Assembly (NCBI RefSeq): GCF_963678635.1
Contig: NC_087064.1
Span: forward strand, 75,234,213-75,298,212
DNA length: 64,000 bases
Reading direction: 5' to 3'
Source: Symsagittifera roscoffensis
Lineage: Eukaryota; Xenacoelomorpha; Acoela; Convolutidae
Part shown: positions 35,509 through 45,271 of the stretch, one piece after another
How the letters are laid out: every line of letters begins with the position of its first letter
Numbering within the stretch: the stretch's first letter is position 1
Notes under the pieces: model-generated
The model's database searches: none
What the model was told of the DNA's origin: nothing
What the model saw: the letters and a program-made list of their open reading frames with translations, nothing else
Translations under genes and position numbers: made by a program

Positions 35509-36437
35509 AAGGTTTAGGATGACGGATGCAAAAGTTGTTAGATGATTTCTATTTTCTTAAACTGTTAGTTCTTACAATTTTTTTGGTTAGCTTAACCTGG
35601 GTCTATTTTTTCAGGGTTGGAGAGAAAAGTATATCGATTCCGAAGAATGATTTTTTACTTTCTCTTGGCTAGTATAAGCTAAAGTGTTAACTTACTTAAT
35701 CTTACTTAGGGGTAGTGATTGTGTTCAAGGGTTGGAGAATAGTAAATCGATCCACAAGTTTCAGGTATAATTAGAACGCGAGTGGTTCGTTAGATACTAT
35801 TTTAAATTTACTAAGTCTAAGATTTATCCTGGGTCTTGATAAGAGGAGGGTTCAAGTGAAGGATGAATAACCGAAGTTCTTCACTGTTTATCCTAATTTG
35901 AATGATTAGTTTTGTTCAAAAATTTCTATTAGTCTTGGGTTTTTTGAAAGGGTTGGATAGTGAATCGACGTTTGAGGTCGTTAGCCACTAGCTAAGTGGG
36001 TGGGGGAGAACAAAATTGTTCTTTTTGATCCAAGGATAGGCCTTGATGATCAAGTTTTAAATTTAATTAAATAGAAAATGAATTAAGATTCAAGGATAAG
36101 CCTTGATGATCTGATTTTAAAATTAAGTGAATTTAAGTTTAAAATGGTTTAAATTTGTTTAAGAAAAAGATTTAGTTTTTTGATGATATTAGTGAGCTTA
36201 TGAATGCTGTTATGTTTAGATGATGAAGCTGGGACAACTGATGATTTTATGATTACTAATAGTTTATTGTCATGCTACTAATTTTTGTTTTGATTTTCAA
36301 TAAATATTTTCCAAACATGTTTTATATAATACTGCAGAATTTTAGGAAAACGATCTGAGATCTTTTTATCAATCGTTATTGTATATTAATAGTTTTGTTT
36401 AGCGCCTGAGATGATTATGAAGATTGACTTCAAGATT
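35509..36437 (-). other. 5' leader region between leader ORF and ORF1, copy 1
   Basis: About 930 bp without a supported frame. Two direct near-repeats start 'ggccttgatgatcaag' / 'gccttgatgatctga' (about 36,040-36,120), and a GGTTGGA...ATCGA motif occurs three times (about 35,615, 35,734 and 35,953). GTAAGT, a possible splice donor, occurs on the element strand (complement of 'acttac', near 35,692). Candidate packaging or splicing region. Confidence 0.45.
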
Positions 36438-36671
36438 TTATGTTTGCAAATGAAAATCTAAATTCATTGCTAATAAAATTCTAAATATAAAAGTCTGTGT
36501 TGGCTTTTGCCGTACTATCATATAACTATTTGGTAAGTTTCTACTTTGTCGTATGTCGTCTCTGGTTCGAGGTCTTCTTGCAATTCGGGGTAGTTCTGTT
36601 ATCGTTCGGAATATTGGCTCTGATCTATTGAGTCGTAGAGACATTTCGATTAAATTATCATCGTATAACAT
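36438..36671 (-). CDS. Leader ORF (77 aa) of retroelement copy 1
   Basis: A 77-aa frame starting about 90 bases downstream of the 5' LTR on the element strand. It is preserved in both copies with only a few substitutions. It holds an arginine-rich stretch (RRPRTRDDIRQSRN) and a hydrophobic C-terminus. It may be a short accessory protein, a regulatory upstream ORF, or a first coding exon of a spliced product. No homology recognised. Confidence 0.45.
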   Translation of the reverse strand: MLYDDNLIEMSLRLNRSEPIFRTITELPRIARRPRTRDDIRQSRNLPNSYMIVRQKPTQTFIFRILLAMNLDFHLQT

Positions 36672-36746
36672 TTTAAAAATGTTTTGTCTAAATTCTAATC
36701 TATTTTTGGTTAATTCTAAGCTATTAAGGTCTTGTTCGAGACTTAT

Positions 36747-36756
36747 GGTCGCACCA
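36747..36756 (-). promoter_or_regulatory. Probable primer-binding site, copy 1
   Basis: Two bases inside the 5' LTR the element strand reads TGGTGCGACC, complementary to a tRNA 3' end GGTCGCACCA including the CCA tail. The position is correct for priming minus-strand DNA synthesis. The tRNA species is not determined. Copy 2 is identical (61,761-61,770). Confidence 0.65.
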
Positions 36757-36758
36757 GA

Positions 36759-37167
36759 TGAGTTAGGACCGATGTGGTTAACTCATAGTGTAATTTCGGA
36801 TAGGGTACACCGTCTGCTCGTCACGCTATCTTATTTTTGGCCGGATAGATTCGTGCAACTTCTTAGTCTAATACCGATCCTAATTTACTCTTATACTATC
36901 TAGTCTCAGGTTGTTTAACTAGTCTCTGCTAGGCTCAATAGATCTAGGGTATACTGGTTTATTGCGGCTGCTGAAGTTCCTTTGGAGAGGCAACTAATTT
37001 CTAAGTTAAATTCAAATCTCTCTGGTGCTGAAATTACAAGTAATTTCAGCACTTACAAATAAGTGGGTTGTTAGTTAGATGGATCATGATTGGTTAATAT
37101 TAAATACTTTACAGTGGTAAAATATCTAATTTATCCAATCATAAAATGTAGTTTAGATCAGGTTCCA
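36759..37167 (-). repeat. 5' LTR of retroelement copy 1
   Basis: A 409-bp LTR, near-identical to the one at 18,183-18,592. It carries the same 12-bp hairpin (37,025-37,052) and minus-strand AATAAA (36,957-36,962). It would drive transcription leftward through the element, antisense to the host gene. Confidence 0.95.
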
Positions 37168-37575
37168 TCCGATACAAGCCTATTATTTTTTGCAGTATTT
37201 TTTTTCATCAAATAGACGTTTGCAGTTTTCAAGTTTAGAGCTTCATAATAAGTTATGGAGCTTTATAAAAATTATGGCATTATTTTATAAGTTTTTATTC
37301 CACTCTGTTCTGAGTCATTTTCTTACATCATCGCACTGACATTTTTGCAGCAGATAGGTTTAGTTTTAACAGATGATGCAACAATTTTTTCCTGCATTGC
37401 CAATATAGTTCTGCAGTCTGAGTTTTTTTTGGCCAAATTCCGGCATTTTGATTTTGCCTTACCCCATCCCTTTTTCCATGCCTTTTACTTCTTTTCCTTG
37501 GGGGGGGGGGTGAAAAAGAAAAAAGATTTTCGATAAAGTTTCAAATAATAAGACTCCGCTTCTGTTCAGAAATAG

Positions 37576-37839
37576 CACAGGACACTCCCCTTGGACCCGA
37601 CAGGATGCAATCAGCGTTAAGAGATGGAGTGTATCTATGCAAACTAATGAACTCAATTGACCCCGGCAGCTGCAGACCGAACACACACTCCAACATTCCA
37701 TTTAAACACATGGAAAATATTGGTATGTTTTTGAATGCGTGTGAAGAATACGGGGTGAAGAAGCTGGACATGTTCCAAACTGTGGACCTTTATGACAACA
37801 CAAACTTCGGAGGGGTCATTCAAACGATTCTCGCTCTAG
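37576..37839 (+). CDS. Transgelin/calponin-like protein, exon 2 (calponin-homology domain)
   Basis: This exon begins after the acceptor AAATAG (ending at 37,575) and ends in CTAG before GTAAAG. It takes one base from exon 1 (GCA codon) and leaves one base. The translation is the core of a type-3 calponin-homology domain: MQSALRDGVYLCKLMNSIDP, then NIPFKHMENIGMFLNACEEY, GVKKLDMFQTVDLYD and NFGGVIQTILALG. The family binds actin through this region and its C-terminal repeat. A small transposon inserted precisely at the donor and duplicated it. The acceptor CACAG, five bases downstream of the chosen one, would break the phase with exon 1. Confidence 0.93.
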
Positions 37840-37845
37840 GTAAAG

Positions 37846-38041
37846 GGATCTACTTAACAATTGCCCCAAAAGGGGGGCAATTGTTATGTAGACTAAAATA
37901 ACGCGTTTTCGACCAATCAGAATGCAGCAAAATTATAATTCTCAATAAAAAGCTCAGTGCTATTTTACTGCTTTTATTAATAGGGGTGGCAATTCTTAAG
38001 TAGATAATAAGGGGGGGGGGGGGCAATTGTTAAGTAGATCC
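37846..38041. mobile_element. Small TIR element inserted at a splice donor
   Basis: A 196-bp element with perfect 22-bp terminal inverted repeats (37,846-37,867 and 38,020-38,041) beginning GGATCTACTTAAC. It is flanked by an identical 8-bp duplication AGGTAAAG (37,838-37,845 and 38,042-38,049). Further partial copies of the terminal sequence lie inside it, some inverted. Ends starting GG with an 8-bp duplication would suit the Merlin superfamily; hAT is an alternative. No transposase. The duplicated target contains the exon 2 splice donor, so GTAAAG now occurs on both sides. Confidence 0.88.
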
Positions 38042-38801
38042 AGGTAAAGTTCATTAACAATTCTTTGAAATGTTTCTGAACTCATAAAAAGTGACAAAAA
38101 TTTTTGCTAAGTTTTGAAATTTTTAGTTCAGTGGTAGATTTATAATTATGCATGGCGGATTGGTTGGGGCGGCGGTTTTTCAACCTTTTTTGCTTATTAT
38201 TTTTTAAAAATTTTATACAGATTTACTAAACTACAAGAAGGATGCGATCCTTCATATTCGCGAACAGTCCTGCACACCACGCCAATGGTTGCGAAAACTT
38301 AGCGTTTAGGTTCCTCATCAAAATAGTCATACGAATACCGTATGTTTTTTTAAAAATTTGATGTTCTGTAAACGGTCAAGTTTTGTTGTCTTTAAAAAAT
38401 ACCAATTTAGGGATTCTGGATCCTTTGGGTTGAAAACAGGTCAAAGTCGGGAGGATTATGGGTGTGCAAATATCCTCCCCACCCCCCTCTGCTTCCAGGT
38501 TGTTAGTGACGCCAAAGCAAACCACGATCACGGAAAATACGTGATCAATATGTACACTTCCCCACATAAACCTTTTTCGGCTGTGAACTTAAATAATTGA
38601 GTAACAAAAGCTTAAATAAAATTATCTAATTATCTTTTTATCTTGAATCTCAGGATTTTTCGCCATTATAGCCAGCAGCCTTGTAAGAAAAAAGTTAGCC
38701 CCATCACGCTGTGGCTGTATTATGGTATAATTCGTGAGTGGTAGGCGTTCTAAAGGGAATACGCCAAATCTATTATTCTTTTATTTTCTGATACTTTTCA
38801 G

Positions 38802-39007
38802 GCAGAAAATGCCAGGCTAACAACTTCCTAGGTCCAGTTCTGGGTCCCAAAGAGTCCACTCCTCGGAGTCGAGAATGGACCAATGAACAATTACGGAGAG
38901 GCAATGCTATCATTTCACTGCAAATGGGAACTAACAAACACCAGGACTCTGGCTTAGACGCACTCTGCAGACGACAGATCATACCACACCCTAACTCAGC
39001 ACAATGA
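38802..39007 (+). CDS. Transgelin/calponin-like protein, exon 3 (calponin repeat) and stop
   Basis: The exon follows TTTTCAG (38,795-38,801), completes the Gly codon split from exon 2 and ends in TGA at 39,005-39,007. It encodes the linker GPVLGPKESTPRSREWTNEQ and one calponin-like repeat, IISLQMGTNKHQDSGLDALC, corresponding to the family's 'IGLQMGSNKGASQAGM'. The tail RRQIIP is also typical. A candidate polyadenylation signal ATTAAA lies at 39,161-39,166. The open frame at 38,358-38,600 is intronic. Confidence 0.93.
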
Positions 39008-42000
39008 CAAAGGATGCAGTTTTTACTTTATATCAAACGAAAACATTCCTGTCTTTTTGCCGACCCATCGTACTTTCTACACTTCACAGTCTGCAAAACT
39101 TAAATGACCGAAACCTTCCAATTTTGTAATTATGCGAATGATATAATAGTATGAAAAATCATTAAAACGCATTATTGAAGCAGCCAAAAAACTTCAAAAA
39201 TATGTTTCGACGAACTTTTAGCGATTCGACCTGTCTGGTATTTAGGTTTTTAATTGCCCTACTTTTGACTAAGTGAAGTTACTTAATCAGCAATGGAGTT
39301 TAAAAATTGGCTAAATCTTTGTTTTCTGTTATTTAATTTAATTGGATCATCTCTTTTGACTCTGTTCTTATCACGTCTATTATTGTCCGAACTACTGAAA
39401 ATGGGGATGTAACTTGTATCCTGTTGTAAGGTAGTTTTTTATTTCTCACGCAAAACCAGGTACCACAAATAATCACCGGGAATGAGTCGAGTGATATCTC
39501 ACGCTAAAAAATTTTCAGTCAAGATTCCAATAACATCATTTTTTAAAAAAAGGTTTTCCAATGTCGAGAAAACCCGGTTTGAAACGTTTGAGTTTTAGTC
39601 CAATTTTGGGCAATTGAAGCGAGCGAGTAAATCTTAAAAGACAAAAATTGTCAATCGAGAAGCGTTAAATTTAGTATTACTCCAAGAAAACTAGTTATAA
39701 AAGCGTCATTTAGCGCTTTTATGAAATTAAACAGTTTTTTAAATCGTAAAATATTCGGCAAAAAATTAGAACGCAGTTTATCTGAAATTATTTTTTTCTG
39801 TTTATCGAATCACCTATTTTCTACGTTTTTAATTCAAAGCTGACCTAAATTACCAAAAAAAATGCCTAAACACGAAATTTAAAACGCGTTTATTCAAAAT
39901 GGGTTGATTTTGGGTTAAAAGTGATGAAAACAAAAATTGTTTCGAGTTTTAGTAGATTTATTATGGTGCAGTTTGTTTTGCGAAATTGATGTACAAACAT
40001 TTACTCCAAAGCTACCGAATCAACTATTTAGAAAGTTATATCAAAAAAAGCCTCCTATGTAGCCAAAGTCCAACAAAAACGATTTCAACAGTGCCGAATT
40101 CAAAAATATATTTTTTAACAATAACAAATTTTTTCCGAAAAGATGCCGAAAAAAAGTCATCGAAGGCTTAGATAGTATTTCTAACCGGCAAAATAAAATT
40201 TCCAGAAGATATGTTAAATTTTCGCCTTCCCTTATGAGATTACCCAAAGAAAAATTTTTGGTGATCTTCATCATGTTAAGCGTTTATTGTAAAAAAAATT
40301 AGATGGGAGAAAACCTTAATACCATTGAAAGTTCCCGCCTAGTTTTAAATTTTTTTCTGTCGATCATAATGGGATGGAGGCCTGAAAGACTCCATCTTTT
40401 AAGTTACTTTATATATAGTTCCGATCTTACAAGCTTTGTAATCAGATTGAGTATACAGTCTATATTGCTTCGAATTACAGAATAATATTGGTAAGTTTCA
40501 TTTGTTTGCACCTTGATGAAAGCAAGGTAAAAAACGAAAAATTTTTTTGTGTAGAAAACTCGATTTTTTTTTAAAACTCATGAGAGCGCGTTATCTAACA
40601 TAAAAGTTTCGTTTCTTTTTAAAATTTTTAGAGTGTACACAGAAGTAAATTTTTTTGGTGATTGCTATCATGGTAAGATACTGGTAAAATTTTTGCATAA
40701 AGAATGAGTTCTTTATTTGTTATTTCTTAATTGAAGTTATGGTCAGATTTGATGTTTTTTTAGTTTTGAGTAATCTTTTAAAGAGCGTTAACTGTCAAAA
40801 TTATTGTTAATAGTGGATATAATTTTGCTGAAAGATTTTTTAACTTCGAAAAAACACAAATTTGTTAGAGAACAAAGTGAATTTGAAGGATAGTTTGTAA
40901 AGCATTGCATCGTATATTAAGCTTACCTCCTTATAATAAGCTTTTATTTAAATACTATAAATTTCAAAAAGTTCTGTATTGCATAGAATATCACTACAGT
41001 AAACTGTCAATTTTCACAGTTCAAATGGTTTCGTATGGGTTCCACTATCATGAAATTGTCTCTACTTTTTTTGTCTGCTCATATTTAGCGACGACATGAT
41101 TTAAAATTTTGAAGTCTCTGTTCCTTGATTTAAGATTGATTACTCCCTTAAGTACTCTCCTTTTCTACCAGGGGTCTGTCTCCAGAATCTTTTAGAAGCC
41201 GATTTTTCAAACTTTGCTGCAAAAGTTGAACTTAACTGACTTATGACAGCAGAAAAAGTCCTTGCATAAAAACATAGCATCTTGGTACACCTAAGCTCCA
41301 GGTTTCCGTTTTTGGTGCATTTTATGAGTTTTGCAATGAGATCGATGGAAAGAAATTAAGTTTGGCATCTACCTTGAGAGAGTATCTATAGTCACTTTCC
41401 TTCAGTTTTTCCCTAGTAGTTCTCTTATCTGACTGGAGTTCTCTTCATCAGGAGCTAAGTAACGCTAGTCTATGTCCAATTGCACTTATTTACCCGTATT
41501 TTCATCATAGAATTTTTCGGATAACTTTTATTAGAGATCTTTTAACCTCAGGTATGCACACTGCACCATGAAAAATCCAACAAATATGATTTTCTGTATT
41601 CATTGTTTTTTTTTCAACAACTCCAACTCATACAAGTCCTTCTCAATCGTAATTAATAACTTGAAAAGAAAACAGTGATAGCATTGCTAGTTTTTTCGGC
41701 GTTCATACATTTCGTGATTGTATGGCGAGATCTATCCTTGATCTGGAATCGATATGAAAAATTTGTCTAGAAATTCTTTTGTTACTTCAACAGAGGAGTT
41801 TGACTGATCCATTTTCCAATTTGAAGCTGAAAATATTTTTTTTCTGAAAATGTTCTAACATTTCGTTCCTACTTGCATAAATCTTCATATAGTCTCCGAT
41901 CTCGAGTCCAAATTCAGTTTTTTTTTTAAAATTGGTGCAAAAATTGCAATTTTTTAAATTCATCTGGAACAAGTAAAACCAGATCATTCTTCAATTTTTA

Positions 42001-43267
42001 TCAAAGTAGTATGCAGAAAAATTATTTGCAGAGAAAAATTTGAACATTATTTTTGATCATGTCATCTATTTTGAAAATTTCCTAAAAATCACATTCTCCT
42101 ATTTTTTTTTAAAGTTGTATCCTCTCTTTATAGGTTATTCTGGTCTCATTACATTCATATCTTTTTTCTTGTTCCCTCCAAGAAAAATTCGATTTGTCAA
42201 AAATGGTTGAGCTTCATGACAGGAACAGAAGTTATAAAATAATCCCATAGCTTCCAATACGTTTTTATAGTGATCAATCACAATAACGATTTATCTTTTA
42301 CTCAAACTTGTTCCTTGAAATTTTTCTGCCTTCTTGCTCAAACAGATTGATGACTTTTTAATGCATTCGCAATATACACCGAAGAAAATAACCAATTAGA
42401 TAAAGCGTCCCAAAAATTTGAGTTTTCTCCACAAAAACATAGAAAAACTCTTTTTTCTGACCATTATCTTTTGCTTGTGCGTACAATGAAACCTTACCAG
42501 TTGTATTTCCTATCTTAACACATTGCAGACTTTTTATCCAATCCTAATACATACAATAAAAACCGGAAATATAAACTGTATTTTATTACGTTGTGGGTCT
42601 GCCATGACCACTATGATCACTTGCAACATCTACAACTGGCGATATTGTGATTTTTTGAAATCCGAGCTGAAATTTGACCGAAAAATTTTAAAAATTAAGA
42701 GCTTTTAGGCGACATTATTGTTCTTCGAAATTCGAATTGTTTTTTGACTTAGTTTTAAAAGTTTTTTATTTGGTTTATTTATCTCCATTTTATAAGTCAG
42801 AAAGCCTCTAAATTTTCAAACAGAAACTTAAATTTTTGTTTCCAGTTCTTATTTCAATTTTCTTAATTAGAACATTCTGCTTCAGCAATTTGATATTTTG
42901 TCGTTCTTTTCATTTTTTTCAGTTTTTTTTCAAGTTTTCTGAAAATTTGAAATGATTTGTTTGGGTGATTGGTATCGCAAGTGGTCCCATCTGCAGCCTC
43001 GCCTCTGTGTAATTAAATTGGGAGAATAATTGTAATGAATGATAAAAAATTGATAATTTTGATTGCAATTTTAAGCTATTAATTTAATTTTTTCATGTCA
43101 CATATAAATAGCCAAAATGTGGAACAGATAAAATTCATATCATATTTTAAATCTGTTATTGTATGTGTCACTTACTTAGATAGCATTAGCAAGCGTTATC
43201 AATTTGGAACAGATGTTATTAGGTCAACAGTTTGTTCAACAAAATCAAGCTAATCTTTTAATGGTTT
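39008..43267. other. Intergenic region between the transgelin-like gene and retroelement copy 2
   Basis: About 4.3 kb with no supported gene. Apart from the transposon relic at 39,838-40,200 I see only AT-rich unique-looking sequence with scattered short open frames lacking protein-like features. Confidence 0.6.
39838..40200. mobile_element. Decayed relative of the Tc1-like foldback element
   Basis: The sequence from GCTGACCTAAATTACC onward follows the 3,297-3,600 element in the same order: AAACGCGTTT, then AAATGGGTT, AAAAGTGATGAAAACAAA, ATTATGGTGCA, and the interior 'gcctcctatgtagcc' (compare 'gcctcctacatagcc' at 3,560). It is heavily diverged and no intact right arm is visible. The right boundary is approximate. 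Confidence 0.6.
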
Positions 43268-43677
43268 TGAGTTAGGACCGAAGTGTATAACTCATAGAGT
43301 AATTTCGGATAGGGTACACCGTCTGCTCGTCACGCTATCTTATTTTCGGCCGGATAGATTCGTGCAACTTCTTAGTCTAATACCGATCCTAATCTTACTC
43401 TTATACTATCTAGTCTCAGGTTGTTTAACTAGTCTCTGCTAGGCTCAATAGATCTAGGGTATACTGGTTTATTGCGGCTGCTGAAGTACTCGGGAGAGTT
43501 CAACTAATTTCTAAGTTAAATTCAAATCTCTCTGGTGCTGAAATTACAAGTAATTTCAGCACTTACAAATAAGTGGATTGTTAGTCAGATGGATCATGAT
43601 TGGTTAATATTAAATACTTTACATTGGTAAAATATCTAATTTATCCAATCATAAAATGTAGTTTAGATCAGGTTCCA
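43268..43677 (-). repeat. 3' LTR of retroelement copy 2
   Basis: A 410-bp LTR with TG...CA ends, matching 61,773-62,166 and the copy 1 LTRs. It carries the 12-bp hairpin, AATAAA on the minus strand and the 7-bp TGAGTTA/TAACTCA inverted repeat. The purine stretch just inside on the element strand is CGGATGGG (43,678-43,685), a short candidate polypurine tract. Confidence 0.95.
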
Positions 43678-45271
43678 CCCATCCGGGTTTTACAGAGTTT
43701 TTTAGAATAGTCTTTCTGCAATTCAAAGGATGGATGATGGACGTTGGTATTTGGCGAACATCTTATTTCTTCTGGGTTTTCTTATTAGAGAAGTCCCAGA
43801 TTCAATCGTTGTGTCTTCTCAAGACAACGACTGGGTTTTCGCAACAAACTCAAATCTGATTTCAGAATGGTTGGCTATGTCAGGTTTTTCTGTTTCATTG
43901 ATGAGAACTTCTTTGTGTTTTGATCTTGTCTAGGAAAGGCGTGGAGATTGTGCGTGGAGGGGATGCCTGGTTACTCGGATCTGTACGTATACTTGAACAT
44001 CGAGGTGGTCATTGGTCTAGTTCAATGAAGTCCTTTTCTGCGAAGTCAAGTCGTACTCTAAATCCTTTGAGTTGTGATTGTGAGCGGCATATTGATTGTA
44101 GTTGGCCATTCTTTCTCGAGTGTAGTGAGGTCGTTTTGTCTTTGGATGTTCGTCCTTGGTGTTGTATTCTGATCTATGTATTGCATAATGTAATTTACAT
44201 TTTATAAAACTTTTATTAGTTTAATATTTTTTAATTATGATTTTAGTTAGTTGTTTTCACAAAAGTTTTTTGTTTTAGTTCAGTTATTTTGAAGAGTTAC
44301 TCACCCTTGAGTAGCTCTTATTAAAAATAGGAGTGTGGTCACAAAGCGTGGATGTAGCACGTTGGGTTAGGCCGGCTATAGAGCATGCTCAGGACGTCCT
44401 TCCTGGTGGGTTAGGCCAGGAGTGGGAGTATGATTGCATGCGGTTTTTGTGAGAGGTCCTGTTATGTGACAACGTTTTATGTAGGGTTTGTTGTGGTTTT
44501 TCTTATGTTTTGTTGGTTGTGTCCTTTTTTCAAAAATCAAATTGTTTGTGGTATGGGTTTGTCTTTCGACTTTTTTGTGTTTTATTATTTCTTTCTTAGA
44601 CTTTATAATAGTCTTCAAAAGAATAAATTATCCAGTTTTAAACTGGGTTAATCCGGTTTGGGTACCGTTGGTTTCCTTTTTCTTAGTCATGCTGTTATGC
44701 TATGTGTTGTGGTGTTTAGTAAGCTGCATTGGTTAGTTTTGTTTAGTATATAATTCCTTTCCAACCGGGTTAAAGGAAAGTTTGAAACTTGTTATCGTAT
44801 GTTAGAGTTGTTGAGTTGTGAAAGCTTGAAACTGAAATTCATTATTTAAACAATTCTCCGTGGGCGAGCTGTGCGAGTTTGGATAGAATTCTTGTGCGAG
44901 TGAATGGAAATATCAAAAGGTTAGTACTGCATTTGCTTCTTATTAATTTACTACATAGAATTTCAATTTTACTGCTAGTTGTTGGGGAAAATTAAGTTAC
45001 AAATTTTCATCATTATTAGATTTACTGCTTGTGGGGGAAAAATTTATAAATTAAATTACTGCATTGGTATTATATTTATTTAATTGTTGGTGCAAAAATT
45101 TAATAGGGTTTTAAACAGTTTTGAAGAAGATTGCTATTTTTTATTTTTCTTTTGTGAATTTTTCAGATGATCGTTGGATGAAGGCTAAAATTCTAAAGAA
45201 AACATGGATAAAGAATGGTGAGTTTCTAATATTTAAATTAGTTAGTAATATGTATAATTCATACTTACCTG
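43678..45271 (-). other. 3' non-coding region of retroelement copy 2
   Basis: About 1.6 kb between ORF8 and the 3' LTR. It holds the 146-base block identical to copy 1 (43,938-44,083) and the palindrome CCAGTTTTAAACTGG near 44,630. On the minus strand a perfect splice donor (CAGGTAAGTA) directly follows the ORF8 stop. On the plus strand there are also splice-like signals: AAAAGGTTAGT near 44,918, TTTTTCAG near 45,166 and AATGGTGAGT near 45,218. These would fit an antisense transcript. No gene is called. Confidence 0.5.

Larger units (their letters stand above)
18183..37167 (-). mobile_element. Giant env-bearing Ty3/Gypsy-type LTR retroelement, copy 1 (defective)
   Basis: An 18,985-bp element on the minus strand inside intron 1 of the transgelin-like gene, antisense to it. 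Its LTRs are at 36,759-37,167 (5' LTR) and 18,183-18,592 (3' LTR). They differ by about four substitutions and one indel. The element is flanked by a 4-bp target duplication, TCCG (18,179-18,182 and 37,168-37,171). The domain order Gag-PR-RT-RNaseH-IN places it with Ty3/Gypsy. The primer-binding site next to the 5' LTR (36,747-36,756) matches a tRNA 3' end GGTCGCACCA after a 2-base gap; the tRNA was not identified. Gag-Pol, the ATG-less ORF, env and the last ORF are all interrupted relative to copy 2, while the small ORFs remain open. Confidence 0.95.

Noticed and set aside
38358-38600. 80-codon plus-strand frame in the transgelin-like gene
   Set aside because: It falls in intron 2. Exons 2 and 3 join in phase and complete the family protein without it.
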